This document shows positions 33,477-42,764 of a stretch of 64,000 nt of DNA, piece after piece; the first letter of the stretch is position 1; every line of letters starts with the position of its first letter. The position numbers and the translations under genes were made by a program. The notes beneath the pieces are model-generated. The model was given only the letters and a program-made list of their open reading frames with translations, was not told the DNA's origin and ran no database searches. Source of the DNA: JBOCEF01 sp047610385 (GTDB lineage: Bacteria > Pseudomonadota > Alphaproteobacteria > Rhodobacterales > Rhodobacteraceae); NCBI GenBank assembly GCA_047610385.1, contig JBLGAC010000010.1, positions 1 through 64,000 of the forward strand, given 5' to 3'.

Positions 33477-34255
33477 GTGCCATACCCCCGAACCAGCGCG
33501 CTGGCGAGCAGGGTCCACCCGTCAGCCAGCACGAAGAACGCAAGTTTGAATGGCAGCGCGACGACCGCGGGCGGCACCATCATCATGCCCATCGACATCA
33601 GGATCGACGCAACCACGAGGTCGATCAGCAAAAATGGCAGAAAAACCAGGAAGCCGATTTCGAATGCACGCTCGATCTCAGACAAAAGAAAGCTTGGGAT
33701 CAGAACTGAAAACGGTGCTGGCTGCCCCGCGATCGAGGGGCGCGGCGCGGCGGCCGCAAGTTCAGCCAGCGTGTCCGGCGACACCCGCGCCTCCATGAAC
33801 GTGCGGAAGGGGATCATCGCGTTCATGAAGCTTTCCTCAAGCGGCGCGCCGTCCTCGACCATCGGGCGCAATCCGGTCTCCCACGCCTCCATGAACACTG
33901 GGTCCATGACGTAGTAGGTGAGGAACAGCGCAATGCTGACGATCATCATCGAGGGCGGCGCCTGCTGCACCCCGATCGCCTGGCGCAGGATCGACAGCAC
34001 CGTGACCATGAACGGAAAGCAGGTCACCGTGATGGCGATCGCTGGCGCGAGCGACAAAAGCGTGACCGCCCCGAACAGCTGAAGCGAGCGCAGCGTCAGC
34101 GAATCGGTGCCAAGATTCATCGTCACGTCCTGCGCGGCGGCCGGAAACGTGGCCGCAAGCACGATCGCCAGCGCCAGCGCGCCGACGCCGATGCGGCGGT
34201 CAGGCAACAGGGTGGACCTGCGCGCGGGGGGCGGGGAAGACGCCCTCAGGTTCAT
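33473..34255 (-). CDS. fliP: Flagellar export apparatus protein FliP
   Basis: FliP forms part of the export gate of the flagellar type III secretion system. This 260-residue protein has a cleavable-looking N-terminal hydrophobic segment ending FPAAAQD. The family core follows: CFPFMVTVLSILRQAIGVQQ, MDPVFMEAW, IPSFLLSEIERAFEIGFL and the final SILMSMGMMMVPP. Four membrane helices are expected. It begins one base after the fliN stop and overlaps fliG by 4 bases. Confidence 0.95.
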   Translation of the reverse strand: MNLRASSPPPARRSTLLPDRRIGVGALALAIVLAATFPAAAQDVTMNLGTDSLTLRSLQLFGAVTLLSLAPAIAITVTCFPFMVTVLSILRQAIGVQQAPPSMMIVSIALFLTYYVMDPVFMEAWETGLRPMVEDGAPLEESFMNAMIPFRTFMEARVSPDTLAELAAAAPRPSIAGQPAPFSVLIPSFLLSEIERAFEIGFLVFLPFLLIDLVVASILMSMGMMMVPPAVVALPFKLAFFVLADGWTLLASALVRGYGT

Positions 34256-34256
34256 G

Positions 34257-34586
34257 TCACACACCGCCGGACAGGTCAGCGACCTCCGTCAGGCGCACCG
34301 CGAGGCGGCCTGAATCGTCGTCCATTTCCTGCAATTCGCCACGGGCAATCAGCCGGTCACCGATGTAAAGCTCTACCGGGTCCTCGATGCGGCTGTCGAG
34401 CGGCAGCACCGAATCGCGCCGTAGCGTCACCAGCTCGGCAATCATCGGGCGGGCGCGGCCCACCGACACCACCACTTCGATCGGCACGCCGAGCACCGCG
34501 CTGCCGCGCGAGCGCTTTGGGCCGCCATCCATTTTGGCAAGGGTGCCGCCCTCTTTCGCCGTGGCGTTGTCCATCGAATCATCCAT
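34257..34586 (-). CDS. fliN: Flagellar motor switch protein FliN
   Basis: The 109-residue SpoA-domain protein matches FliN of the C-ring base: VLGVPIEVVVSVGRARPMIA, VLPLDSRIEDPVELYIGDRL and ARGELQEMDDDSGRLAVRL. It binds FliH during export and forms the bottom of the switch. The ATG at 34586 overlaps the end of fliH by 8 bases; a longer open frame upstream is not needed. Its position next to fliH agrees with their physical interaction. Confidence 0.92.
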   Translation of the reverse strand: MDDSMDNATAKEGGTLAKMDGGPKRSRGSAVLGVPIEVVVSVGRARPMIAELVTLRRDSVLPLDSRIEDPVELYIGDRLIARGELQEMDDDSGRLAVRLTEVADLSGGV

Positions 34587-35286
34587 GAGCGAGAAGCTCC
34601 TCATCGGTGTGGAAGTGATTTTCGATGGCCTGCATCGCTGCGGCGACGCAGGTCTCGAGATTGATCTGGTCAACCCCGTCGCCCCAGATCACGCGCGCTT
34701 CGAGCGCGCCCAGGGTCGGGTCAGCCGTGAGAACCGCGTCGAAGCCCGCTTCGTCGAGCGCGTCTTTGATTGTGGCAATCTGATCAGGTGGGGCGGACAC
34801 CGCGACTTGCGGATCACCCCGGTCGCGCAGCAATACGCTGTGGGCACCCGCGACAGCCTCAGCGACCTCGGCCGCAAGCCCGGTGCGGCCCAAAGCAGGC
34901 GCTGCAGCGCCTATCAGCGCTTTTGCAAGGGCACGCAGCGCGATGGCGTTGGATGCCTCCGCGCGCTCACGTATCATTTCCGCGTCTGCGAGGCGTTCGC
35001 GGATGTCCGACAGGATCATCCGGCGCTCCGCCACAAAGGCGGCTTCGGACGACGCGGCACCGTCCTCAAAACCCTCAGCGCGGCCTTCGCCGCGCGCGCG
35101 GGCCAGCATCGCCTCTAGGGCGTCGGTCTCAACCTTACGCTGGGCGTCAGGATCTGGCTTGGCCGCGGTCTCAGTCGGCGGATCGTCGCGGCGAAATTCT
35201 TCGATCTTGGCGGATTGTGCATCGGGCGGCAGGCTGCCGGTGGCCAGGGTGTCGAAGGATTCCCAGATCAGTTGCGCGTTTCTCAT
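34579..35286 (-). CDS. fliH: FliH-like flagellar export protein
   Basis: The 235-residue hydrophilic protein has a charged, helical centre (ARARGEGRAEGFEDGAASSE with GxxxG-like spacing, then RMILSDIRERLADAEMIRER). The C-terminal part is like FliH/V-type ATPase E subunits (ARVIWGDGVDQINLETCVAA). FliH regulates the export ATPase FliI, which is not in this window. Sequence conservation is weak, as common for FliH, and gene position between fliF and fliN carries much of the assignment. Confidence 0.75.
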   Translation of the reverse strand: MRNAQLIWESFDTLATGSLPPDAQSAKIEEFRRDDPPTETAAKPDPDAQRKVETDALEAMLARARGEGRAEGFEDGAASSEAAFVAERRMILSDIRERLADAEMIRERAEASNAIALRALAKALIGAAAPALGRTGLAAEVAEAVAGAHSVLLRDRGDPQVAVSAPPDQIATIKDALDEAGFDAVLTADPTLGALEARVIWGDGVDQINLETCVAAAMQAIENHFHTDEELLAHG

Positions 35287-36869
35287 GCCGCTCTCCCCGG
35301 TTTGTCATCTGTTTCAAGCCAGCTGCGCAGTAGGAATGCGCTGTCTTCGGGACGCTCCTGCACCGCGTCGCGCAAGGCCGTCAGCTGGTCGATCCCCACG
35401 CCGTCCGCATCGATCAGCTCGCCCGCCGTTTCGATGCTCCGCTCCACTGACCCCATCGAGGCCGGGCCAAGCGTGATCCCGTCGGGGCCAAGCAACTGGC
35501 CTGCGGCCGCGGTCGCCGTGTCGGCCTGCATCATCGGGCGCAGCACGAACAATCCCAGCGCCATCACCACAAGACTGAGGACAGCGAGCTGGATCAGCGT
35601 CATCGCGTTGGCGACAAAGAAGCCGCCCGTGCGCGCCGTTGCCTCGCCGCCCAGCTCTGCAGCCTTGGCGAATTCCAACGACTGAATTGAGATCACGTCG
35701 CCGCGGCCTTCGTCGAAACCAATCGCCGATTCGACCAGCATGCGCAGCGCATTCAGCTCCACCTCAGGGCGGGCCGCCCAGATCTCAGCGCCGTCAGCGC
35801 CGATGGTGCGCGTTCCGTCCACCAGCACGGCGACTGAGATCCGGCGCACTTCGCCAGGGCTGCGCGTGCGTTCGCGTAAAACTTCGGAGACCTCGTAATT
35901 CACCCGCTCACGCGTGCGGGTGCTGTTGGACGCGGACTTGCCGCCGCCATCAGTCTGCACGTCGCCGTCTGGCAGGTTGGAGGCGACGGTCACATCGCCG
36001 GCACCGCCACCCGTCGATTCGTCGGCCGATTTCTCAGTGTCGGTGCTGACCGCGACGCGGCTTTCGGGATCGAGAACCCGCTCAGTGATTTTTTCGGCGT
36101 TGCGGTCAGTGTCGACCGACACTTCGACGATCACCGATTCGGGGCCGACACGCGCGGCCAGCAGCCGCTCCACATTGCGGCGCAGCGCGTCGGCTTTGTC
36201 ATCGCCGCCCGCGACGCCCGGCATGCCGGCTTCGCCCGCGCGCAGCACCACGCCGCGTTCGGCGTCGATCACTGAGACAGCTTCGATCTGCAATCCCGCA
36301 ACGGCCGAGGCGACGAGAAATCGAATCGCTTCGGCCTGATTGGCCGACAGCGCGCCGCCTTTCGTCGTGACGACGACCGAAGCGGTGGCCGACCCGCCAC
36401 CCTGGAAGGGGCGGCGGACAGGATTGGCGATGTGCACCCGCGCTTTGCGCACGGATGGAAGCGCAAGAATCGTCCGCGCAAGCTCACCTTCCTTTGCACG
36501 CCAGTAGGCGGCATCGAACATTTCAGCGGTGGTGCCAAATCCGGACAGGCTGTCGAGAAGCTCATATCCCGCGGCACCGCTTTCGGGCAGCCCGTCTGAG
36601 GCGAGGGCCATCCGTGTGGCATCGCGTTGGCCCGATTCGACGAAAATCCCGTCGCCGCGCACCTCATAAGGCACGCCGCGCGCTTCCAGCGCTGAGACCA
36701 CGGCCCCGGCGGAGTTCTGATCAAGCCCTGCATAAAGCAAGGACATGGACGGGCTCAGCGCAACGCTGGCCAACCCCCCAAGCGCAAGCAATGCCGCAAT
36801 GGCCGCAAGCGCCGATACGAGGCGTTGGCGCGAGTCGCTGCCTTCCCAGATCGATAACAAACCGTTCAC
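35283..36869 (-). CDS. fliF: Flagellar MS-ring protein FliF
   Basis: The 528-residue protein forms the inner-membrane ring on which the flagellum is built. One membrane helix near the N-terminus (ALAAIAALLALGGLASVAL) and one near residue 445 flank the periplasmic ring-building motifs, such as YAGLDQNSAGAVVSALEARG, GAAGYELLDSLSGFGTTAEM and RARVHIANP-like KARVHIANPVRRPF. The short C-terminal tail binds FliG. The start is GTG at 36869, first in its operon, with GAGAG upstream. A CtrA-like box lies 80 bases before it. Confidence 0.95.
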   Translation of the reverse strand: MNGLLSIWEGSDSRQRLVSALAAIAALLALGGLASVALSPSMSLLYAGLDQNSAGAVVSALEARGVPYEVRGDGIFVESGQRDATRMALASDGLPESGAAGYELLDSLSGFGTTAEMFDAAYWRAKEGELARTILALPSVRKARVHIANPVRRPFQGGGSATASVVVTTKGGALSANQAEAIRFLVASAVAGLQIEAVSVIDAERGVVLRAGEAGMPGVAGGDDKADALRRNVERLLAARVGPESVIVEVSVDTDRNAEKITERVLDPESRVAVSTDTEKSADESTGGGAGDVTVASNLPDGDVQTDGGGKSASNSTRTRERVNYEVSEVLRERTRSPGEVRRISVAVLVDGTRTIGADGAEIWAARPEVELNALRMLVESAIGFDEGRGDVISIQSLEFAKAAELGGEATARTGGFFVANAMTLIQLAVLSLVVMALGLFVLRPMMQADTATAAAGQLLGPDGITLGPASMGSVERSIETAGELIDADGVGIDQLTALRDAVQERPEDSAFLLRSWLETDDKPGRAA

Positions 36870-36945
36870 GCGTTTCTCTCGATTTTTAAGGGCCCGTGAT
36901 TTCAGGCCGGCCTTCTGGCGTGAAATGACAATTGTGCGGACGCAC

Positions 36946-36960
36946 TTAAGATTCGGTTAG
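36946..36960. promoter_or_regulatory. CtrA-like binding site between fliF and fliL
   Basis: TTAA-N7-TTAG matches 7 of 8 positions of the alphaproteobacterial CtrA motif. It lies in the 141-base divergent region, 77 bases from the fliF start and 51 from the fliL start. CtrA is an established regulator of flagellar genes in Rhodobacterales. Confidence 0.5.
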
Positions 36961-37010
36961 CTAGGCATCCGTAAAACAGGTCTCGACGCTGCAGGATGCG
37001 CGGAGGCGAA

Positions 37011-37523
37011 ATGGCCAACACGGCAGATATCGAACCGGACGACATCGTCGTCGGTGGTAGAAAAAAAGGCGGCAAAGGCGGGCTGATCATCGGTCTCGTT
37101 CTGATGCTGCTGTTGGGCGGGGGCGGATTCTTCGCCACGTTCAGCGGAATGCTGGCGCTGCCTTTCGGCGGCGACGGTGCGCATGACGCTGCGCCCCATG
37201 CCAAATCAAAGATGGACCTGCCGCCCACGGCGTTCGTGCCCTTGGATGAGATCATCATCTCGCTCGGACGCGGTGCGCGCTCACGGCATCTGGTTCTCGC
37301 GGCGGAGCTGGAGGTCGAGCCGGCGATGATCGCGGAGGTGGAGCTGCTGCGCCCCCGGGTTCTCGACGTGCTCAACACCTATCTGCGCGCGTTGGACGAA
37401 CGCGACATCGAGGATCCCGCCGCCATGACACGGCTGCGTGCGCAAATGCTGCGCCGGATTCAAGTGGTGACTGGCGAAGGGCGCGTGCGCGACCTGCTGA
37501 TCACCCGGTTCATTTTACAATGA
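37011..37523 (+). CDS. fliL: Flagellar basal body-associated protein FliL
   Basis: The 170-residue protein has one membrane helix (about 20-45: GLIIGLVLMLLLGGGGFFAT) and a periplasmic stomatin-like FliL domain starting at TAFVPLDEIIISLG and ending with the typical RVRDLLITRFILQ. FliL rings the stator units and supports torque. The ATG at 37011 has GGAGG six bases upstream. It heads the rightward operon. A second FliL-type gene ends this operon at 45404. Confidence 0.92.
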   Translation: MANTADIEPDDIVVGGRKKGGKGGLIIGLVLMLLLGGGGFFATFSGMLALPFGGDGAHDAAPHAKSKMDLPPTAFVPLDEIIISLGRGARSRHLVLAAELEVEPAMIAEVELLRPRVLDVLNTYLRALDERDIEDPAAMTRLRAQMLRRIQVVTGEGRVRDLLITRFILQ

Positions 37524-37534
37524 CGGAGGTTCCC

Positions 37535-37978
37535 ATGGATCTGATCGCCGATGGCCTGTTGATCAGCGCCGCCTGCGTCGCCGCGCTTTATTGTCATGTG
37601 CTCGCCAGACGGCTGCGTCGACTGGGCGATCTTGATGCTGGGTTGGGCGGGGCGATCGCTGCTTTGTCCCGCCAAGCCGAGGACCTGCGCGCCGCGATCG
37701 ACAGCGCCCGGGGCGCCGCCAACGAATCGTCGCGTGAGCTGACGAAGCGGACCGCGCGCGCAGAGGCGGCGGCCGGGCGGCTCGAAATCCTGATTTCCGC
37801 GATGCATGATGCGGAATCGCGCGCCGCCCCCACCAGGATCCGCGCGGTCGCCCCGGTGCGCTCCGCGCCAAAGCTGCATGACGGCAAAGACAATGTGGCA
37901 GACGGTGCCCCGGCCGAAGACGAAGACGACGACCTCGCGCTGGCGATTCGTTCGCTTGCGGGTGGGGGGCGATCATGA
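37535..37978 (+). CDS. Bitopic membrane protein, PflI/DUF6468-like
   Basis: The 147-residue protein has an N-terminal membrane helix (LLISAACVAALYCHVL), a helical section (about 30-95) rich in Ala and Arg, then a Pro/Ala-rich acidic tail. This matches the layout and position of PflI-type flagellar positioning proteins, which follow fliL in other alphaproteobacteria such as Caulobacter. The ATG at 37535 is chosen for GGAGG upstream; ATG 37520 overlaps the fliL stop but lacks a ribosome-binding site. Function in this organism is inferred from position. Confidence 0.6.
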   Translation: MDLIADGLLISAACVAALYCHVLARRLRRLGDLDAGLGGAIAALSRQAEDLRAAIDSARGAANESSRELTKRTARAEAAAGRLEILISAMHDAESRAAPTRIRAVAPVRSAPKLHDGKDNVADGAPAEDEDDDLALAIRSLAGGGRS

Positions 37979-38574
37979 CCCACCAGCCGCGCAGACGCCG
38001 CGTCAGCGCAGGCGCGCTGATCGTTGGCTGCTTCGTTGCGTCGGGCGTGGTGCGTCTGGCCGACCCTGCCGGCCCGGTCGCACAGGCCGCTACGGCGTTG
38101 GCGGGCGATGTGTCCCGTGACGCGCCCACTTCTGACCGCGCGGGGGCAAAGCAGTGCACTGAGGATGGCGACGCCGTCGCTTTGCTGAACGCGGTGCGGG
38201 AACGAGAGCTCCAGCTGCGCCAACGCGCGCTGGAGATTGCGGACCGCGAACGCGTGCTCTCCGCCGCCGAAACCCGGATGCGAGAGGAGCGCGAGCGCCT
38301 CGAAGTCACCCGCAAACGGTTGGAAAAGACCCTGTCGATTGCGGATGACGCGGCCGAGGCCGACATCCAGCGGCTGGTGGCCGTTTATGAGAGCATGGAT
38401 CCGAAGAAATCGTCGAAAATCTTTGAAACGATGGACATCGGATTTGCTGCCGGATTCCTTGCGCGCATGCGCCAGGACGTCGCGGCAGAGGTGCTCGGTG
38501 GCATGACTGCTGAGCGCGCCTATGCGATCAGCGCCACCATCGCCGGCCGAAACGCCTTGGCCCCGAGAGACTGA
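37975..38574 (+). CDS. motE: MotE-like periplasmic flagellar protein
   Basis: The 199-residue protein has an N-terminal signal or membrane anchor (AGALIVGCFVASGVV), a long central coiled coil (about 70-125, ERELQLRQRALEIADRER and following), and a C-terminal MgtE-N/FliG-like helical domain with YESMDPKKSSKIFETMD and FLARMRQDVAAEVLGGM. MotE was described in rhizobia as a chaperone for the periplasmic motility protein MotC; homologues are common in alphaproteobacterial motor operons. The start overlaps the preceding gene by 4 bases, and motA follows. Confidence 0.75.
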   Translation: MTHQPRRRRVSAGALIVGCFVASGVVRLADPAGPVAQAATALAGDVSRDAPTSDRAGAKQCTEDGDAVALLNAVRERELQLRQRALEIADRERVLSAAETRMREERERLEVTRKRLEKTLSIADDAAEADIQRLVAVYESMDPKKSSKIFETMDIGFAAGFLARMRQDVAAEVLGGMTAERAYAISATIAGRNALAPRD

Positions 38575-38654
38575 GACGCAGACAGCGTTTTGTTAACCGT
38601 GCTCGCGCGATAGTTGCGTCGACACTCCCCGTTTCGTTGAAGAGGACAACCAGG

Positions 38655-39521
38655 ATGGTCGGCATCATCGGCATTCTGATCACCTTGGTGATGGTGTTTG
38701 GCGGCTATCTTGCCGCCGGCGGCAAGATGGGCATCATTCTCAAGAGCCTTCCGTTTGAGATGATGATGATCGGTGGCGCGGCGGTTGGCGCGTTCTTTCT
38801 GTCCAATGACATGGCCTCCGTGAAGCACACGATCAAAGATCTTGGAAAGGTCTTCAAGGGCGCCAAGTGGAAGGCGCAGGACTTTCAGGATCTTTTGTGC
38901 CTGCTTTATGAACTCATCCGCATCGCGCGGGGCAACCCGATGGACCTTGAGGCGCATATCGACACGCCTGAAGAATCGGCTGTCTTTGCGAAATATCCAA
39001 ACATCCTCGCCGACAAATCGGCGGTGGAGATCATCTGCGACACGATGCGTGCTGGTTCCATGAACTACGATGATCCCCATCAGGTCGAAGAAGTTCTGGA
39101 AAAACGCCTTGAGAGCAAGCTGCACCATGCCATGCATTCCAGCCACGCGCTGCAATCCATGGCTGACGGTCTGCCCGCGCTGGGGATCGTCGCGGCCGTG
39201 CTTGGCGTGATTAAAACGATGGCTTCGATCGACCAACCGCCTGAGGTGCTGGGCAAGATGATTGGCGGCGCGCTCGTCGGCACATTCCTTGGTGTGTTCC
39301 TTGCCTACGCCCTAGTCGGCCCATTTGCCATCAAAGTGAAGACGGTGATTGAGGCTGACCACCACTTCTACACCCTGATCCGTGAGGTGCTTGTGGCCAA
39401 CCTGCACAATCATGCGCCGGACATCTGCGTTGAAGTCGGTCGTCAGAATACGCCAGGCGCAGTGCGCCCAAGCTTCTCGGTGCTCAACGACGCATTGCGG
39501 GGGGCGAAGACGCCGGCATGA
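38655..39521 (+). CDS. motA: Flagellar stator protein MotA
   Basis: The 288-residue stator subunit has four predicted helices. Helix 1 begins MVGIIGILITLVMVFGGYLA. The cytoplasmic loop has RGNPMDLEAHIDTPEESAVF. The helix-3 signature is LPALGIVAAVLGVIKTM, and helix 4 is GALVGTFLGVFLAYALVGP. With MotB it forms the proton channel that drives rotation; motB is not in this window. The ATG at 38655 is used; a TTG at 38637 would add six residues. Its stop overlaps the next gene as ATGA. Confidence 0.95.
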   Translation: MVGIIGILITLVMVFGGYLAAGGKMGIILKSLPFEMMMIGGAAVGAFFLSNDMASVKHTIKDLGKVFKGAKWKAQDFQDLLCLLYELIRIARGNPMDLEAHIDTPEESAVFAKYPNILADKSAVEIICDTMRAGSMNYDDPHQVEEVLEKRLESKLHHAMHSSHALQSMADGLPALGIVAAVLGVIKTMASIDQPPEVLGKMIGGALVGTFLGVFLAYALVGPFAIKVKTVIEADHHFYTLIREVLVANLHNHAPDICVEVGRQNTPGAVRPSFSVLNDALRGAKTPA

Positions 39522-42040
39522 TCGCACAAGCTCTCATAACTGTGGCAAGGCGCGTCTGCGCTGGTCTGATCCTGTGCGCGGCTTTGTGGCTGCCTGCGCA
39601 GGCGCAGGAACAGCTGCGGCTGCGTGCGAATGAACATTCGGCCTTCAGCAGGATCGCGATCGACGTGCCCGACCTTTCTGACTGGCGCATGACGCAGAAG
39701 GATCGGACGGTGGAAATCGTGCTGCCGGGCCGCGATGCGGTGCTGGATGTGCGCGCCATTTTCCCTGATCGGCGGGTGTCACGCGTGTTGCGCGCAGGTG
39801 CGAAGCGGCGGGGCGCCGACACGGTCATCACGCTGGGCCTCGCGTGCCGTTGTGAGGTTGAGGCCTACGATCTGGCGGGCAAGGTCCTGATGTTGGACGT
39901 GCGGGATGCGCCGCGTGAGGTGAACAAAACCGCGGCAGCGGAGCGGGTTCCCGAGCCGGCACCTGAAGGTGAGCAGGAAACGCCCGCGCCCATGCTTGCC
40001 GCCGCTGCGGCACCGATCGCGGCCCGGGTGAAGATGGCTGGGGATCCTGCCGCGCCCGTGGTCGAAAATGATCATGCAGCGCAGGCCAAAGAGGGGTCGC
40101 CCGGTGCGCCGGGCAGCCATACCACCACTCTGGCGGATGACGATCTTGCCGCGGACGCGCCCAAGACGCCGCTCGCAATCGATCCGCCCGCGAAGGTCGG
40201 TGAAGGCGCGCCTGACCAGAATGATGTGGCCGCCGTGATCGCTGAGGCGCAGCGCCGCTTGCTCGAGCAGCTGACGCGGGCGGCGGAGCAAGGCCTGGTG
40301 AATTTTCGAAAACCTGACCCGGCCACGCCGGACGCGCCCGCTGCCCGTGGCGATATGGCGGATGATCATGTGGTGGCCGATGATGCGCCGCTGGCCGCAC
40401 CTGTTCCGGCGCCTGAAGTTGATCGCAAGGCTGATGCGCCTGTGGCCAAGGGATCGCAGTTTCAGATTACCTCGGTTCTGGAGCGGGATGCGCGCAAGGT
40501 TGAGGAACGTGAGAGCCCCGCCTGCATCCCGGATTCGCAGCTCACGCTTCCAGTGATCGAATCTGCCAAAAACCCCTCCGAGGCGATCGCCAGTCATCGT
40601 CGGGCGCTGCTGGCTGAGTTCGATAAGACAGACAAGACTGCGGCGACCAATCTCGCCCGGGTCTATGTGGCGCTGGGCTTTGGTGCTGAGGCGGTCTCGG
40701 TGGTCAACTCCCTTGAGGTCCCGATACGCAGCGCGCCCTTGCTACGGGACATGGGCTATGTGGTTGACGGATCTGATTATCTTCCGGACGGGCCATTCGC
40801 ACGTGCGCAAAATTGCGGGGGGCAAATCGGAATTTGGCGGCTGGCGGCACCCAGCGCTGACGGCACCGAGATCGATGAAAGCCTGGAGGCGGCGGCCAAG
40901 TTGGCTGAGGCCATGAGCTCAATCGCGCCGCCTTTGCGTCATCTGCTCGGTCCGGGCGTGCTGACTGCGCTGGTGAATGCCAACCGGTTGGACGCCGCGC
41001 GCCAGATGGTGGCTGTGCTGGCCCGGGCACCTGGGCCCGCGTCGGAGGCCAACGATCTCGCGGTGGCCAAGTTTTATGCGGCGGACGGGCGCTCGGACGC
41101 TGCCGAAGCCATCTTGCGGGCGCTGACGGGCGGTTCCAGTCCAGCGGCGGCGGAGGCGACGGCGCTTTTGGTTGAACGGATGCTGGCGCGTGGTGCCCCT
41201 GTGGACGACGAATTGATTGCGGCGACCGCGGCGGCTGGGCTGGCGTATCGCGGCGCGCCGCTGGGACCGCGCCTCAAGGCGGCTGAGATCCGCGCGCGAG
41301 GGGGTGGCCGTTTCGTCGAGGCGCTTGATGTTCTGGAGACGGAGATCGGCCGCGAGGGCCGCAGCGACGCCACGTTGCAGATGGTGGCGCAGGAACTGTT
41401 CCGCGCCGCGACACCAGATGGTGTCGGTGCCGCGGCCTATGCCGGGGCGGCAATCGCGCGCGCAGCCTTTATGGGCGACGGACCTGCCTCCGATTTGGCG
41501 CGCGAAACCAGCGCGGGCCATCTGACGGATATTGGACTGGCGAATGCCGCGCTCACCATGATCGCACCCGGAATCGGCCGGTCCACAGGTTCGGCGTTGA
41601 TGGCCGCGCGTGCGCATGTGGCGCTGGGCCAGGGCGCTGCGGCGTTGGCTTTGCTGGACACGCTTGACCCCCAGGTGGGGCAAGACATCCGCGTGGCTGC
41701 CCTGGTCGCCGACGGCCGCCACAAAGACGCTTGGCAGGCGCTTGACGCTGTGCCGGAGGCGAATGGGGAAACCCGCGCCGCCTTCGCCTGGCGCGCTGGC
41801 GATTGGCAGGCTGCCGCATCGCTTGCGCCGGCATCCCCGCGCGCGCCCTTTGCCGCGTGGATGTCCCGGATCGCCCCGGAGGAGGCCGCGCGCGTGGTGC
41901 CAACCCTGACGCCCGCCGCGATCGCAGCGATGGGCGTGCCTGAGGACGAGGCAAAGCCCTCCCTCTCTGGCGCGCGGGCTCTGCTGGCCCGATCCCGCGC
42001 CGCAGAATCCCTTTTTGAGAAAGCGATGACCGATGGATAA
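39518..42040 (+). CDS. Large secreted protein of unknown function within the flagellar operon
   Basis: The 840-residue protein has a signal peptide ending at about residue 29 (WLPAQAQEQ). The N-terminal part (about 30-130, LRLRANEHSAFSRIAIDVPD, TVEIVLPGRD, KVLMLDVRDA) resembles an AMIN-like beta domain, a module that can bind cell wall. A long Ala/Pro/Asp-rich, low-complexity stretch (about 135-330) leads to an alpha-helical repeat region (about 350-840) that looks TPR-like, such as AATNLARVYVALGFGAEAVS and ARAHVALGQGAAALALLDTL. It overlaps motA by 4 bases and flgF by 8, so it is a fixed part of the operon. No named family is recognised; a periplasmic motor or basal-body accessory role is inferred. 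Confidence 0.75.
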   Translation: MIAQALITVARRVCAGLILCAALWLPAQAQEQLRLRANEHSAFSRIAIDVPDLSDWRMTQKDRTVEIVLPGRDAVLDVRAIFPDRRVSRVLRAGAKRRGADTVITLGLACRCEVEAYDLAGKVLMLDVRDAPREVNKTAAAERVPEPAPEGEQETPAPMLAAAAAPIAARVKMAGDPAAPVVENDHAAQAKEGSPGAPGSHTTTLADDDLAADAPKTPLAIDPPAKVGEGAPDQNDVAAVIAEAQRRLLEQLTRAAEQGLVNFRKPDPATPDAPAARGDMADDHVVADDAPLAAPVPAPEVDRKADAPVAKGSQFQITSVLERDARKVEERESPACIPDSQLTLPVIESAKNPSEAIASHRRALLAEFDKTDKTAATNLARVYVALGFGAEAVSVVNSLEVPIRSAPLLRDMGYVVDGSDYLPDGPFARAQNCGGQIGIWRLAAPSADGTEIDESLEAAAKLAEAMSSIAPPLRHLLGPGVLTALVNANRLDAARQMVAVLARAPGPASEANDLAVAKFYAADGRSDAAEAILRALTGGSSPAAAEATALLVERMLARGAPVDDELIAATAAAGLAYRGAPLGPRLKAAEIRARGGGRFVEALDVLETEIGREGRSDATLQMVAQELFRAATPDGVGAAAYAGAAIARAAFMGDGPASDLARETSAGHLTDIGLANAALTMIAPGIGRSTGSALMAARAHVALGQGAAALALLDTLDPQVGQDIRVAALVADGRHKDAWQALDAVPEANGETRAAFAWRAGDWQAAASLAPASPRAPFAAWMSRIAPEEAARVVPTLTPAAIAAMGVPEDEAKPSLSGARALLARSRAAESLFEKAMTDG

Positions 42041-42755
42041 CGCAGGCTACGTGACGCTTACCCGGCAAAGCGGTCTCCTGAAGGAAATGCAGGCCGTCGC
42101 GAACAACCTCGCGAACATGTCGACGACGGGATTTCAGCGCGAGGCGACCTTGTTTGCCGAAGTGATTGAGCGGCTGCCGGTTGAGGGCGGCTCGCTGTCC
42201 ATGGCCGATGCGCGTGTCCGGGCGACGCAGTTCAGCCAAGGCGGCATGATGCGCACTGGCGGGTCCTATGACCTGGCGATCGAAGGGCCGGGATTCTTCC
42301 AGATCGATACGCCAAACGGCCCCCGCCTTACCCGCGACGGCGCTTTCCTGCGCAACGCGGACGGAGAGATGGCGACCGCGGACGGGAATCGGGTGCTCGA
42401 CGCTGGTGGTGCGCCGATCTTCCTGCCCCCCACCGCCGCCAAGATTGAGATTTCGTCTGACGGCACCGTCACAGCGGATGGGGCGCCAGTGGCGTCGATC
42501 GGCCTGTTCACCGTGGCTGATGTCGGCACGCTGCGCCGCGAAGGCGGCGTGATGTTCATTCCTGAGGCAGGTTTGCTTCCGGTGTTCGACGCAACCGTCC
42601 ACCAGGGTTTTCTCGAAGGCTCCAGCGTGTCCCCTGTCTCAGAAATCACGCGCATGATCGAAGTACAGCGCGCTTACGAAGCTGGCCAGGCCTTGTTGGA
42701 ACGCGAAGACGAACGCATCCGCGGCGTCGTGCGCACCCTTGGCCAGCCAAAGTAA
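42033..42755 (+). CDS. flgF: Flagellar basal-body rod protein FlgF
   Basis: The 240-residue proximal rod protein starts with the conserved helical motif LLKEMQAVANNLANMSTTGFQRE, ends with the matching ITRMIEVQRAYEAGQ, and carries EGPGFFQIDTPNGPRLTRDGAF in the middle (parts of longer blocks). Rod proteins polymerise through their two terminal helices. It overlaps the preceding gene by 8 bases. A hairpin with a short T-run follows before flgG. Confidence 0.95.
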   Translation: MDNAGYVTLTRQSGLLKEMQAVANNLANMSTTGFQREATLFAEVIERLPVEGGSLSMADARVRATQFSQGGMMRTGGSYDLAIEGPGFFQIDTPNGPRLTRDGAFLRNADGEMATADGNRVLDAGGAPIFLPPTAAKIEISSDGTVTADGAPVASIGLFTVADVGTLRREGGVMFIPEAGLLPVFDATVHQGFLEGSSVSPVSEITRMIEVQRAYEAGQALLEREDERIRGVVRTLGQPK

Positions 42756-42764
42756 TTCACCGGG

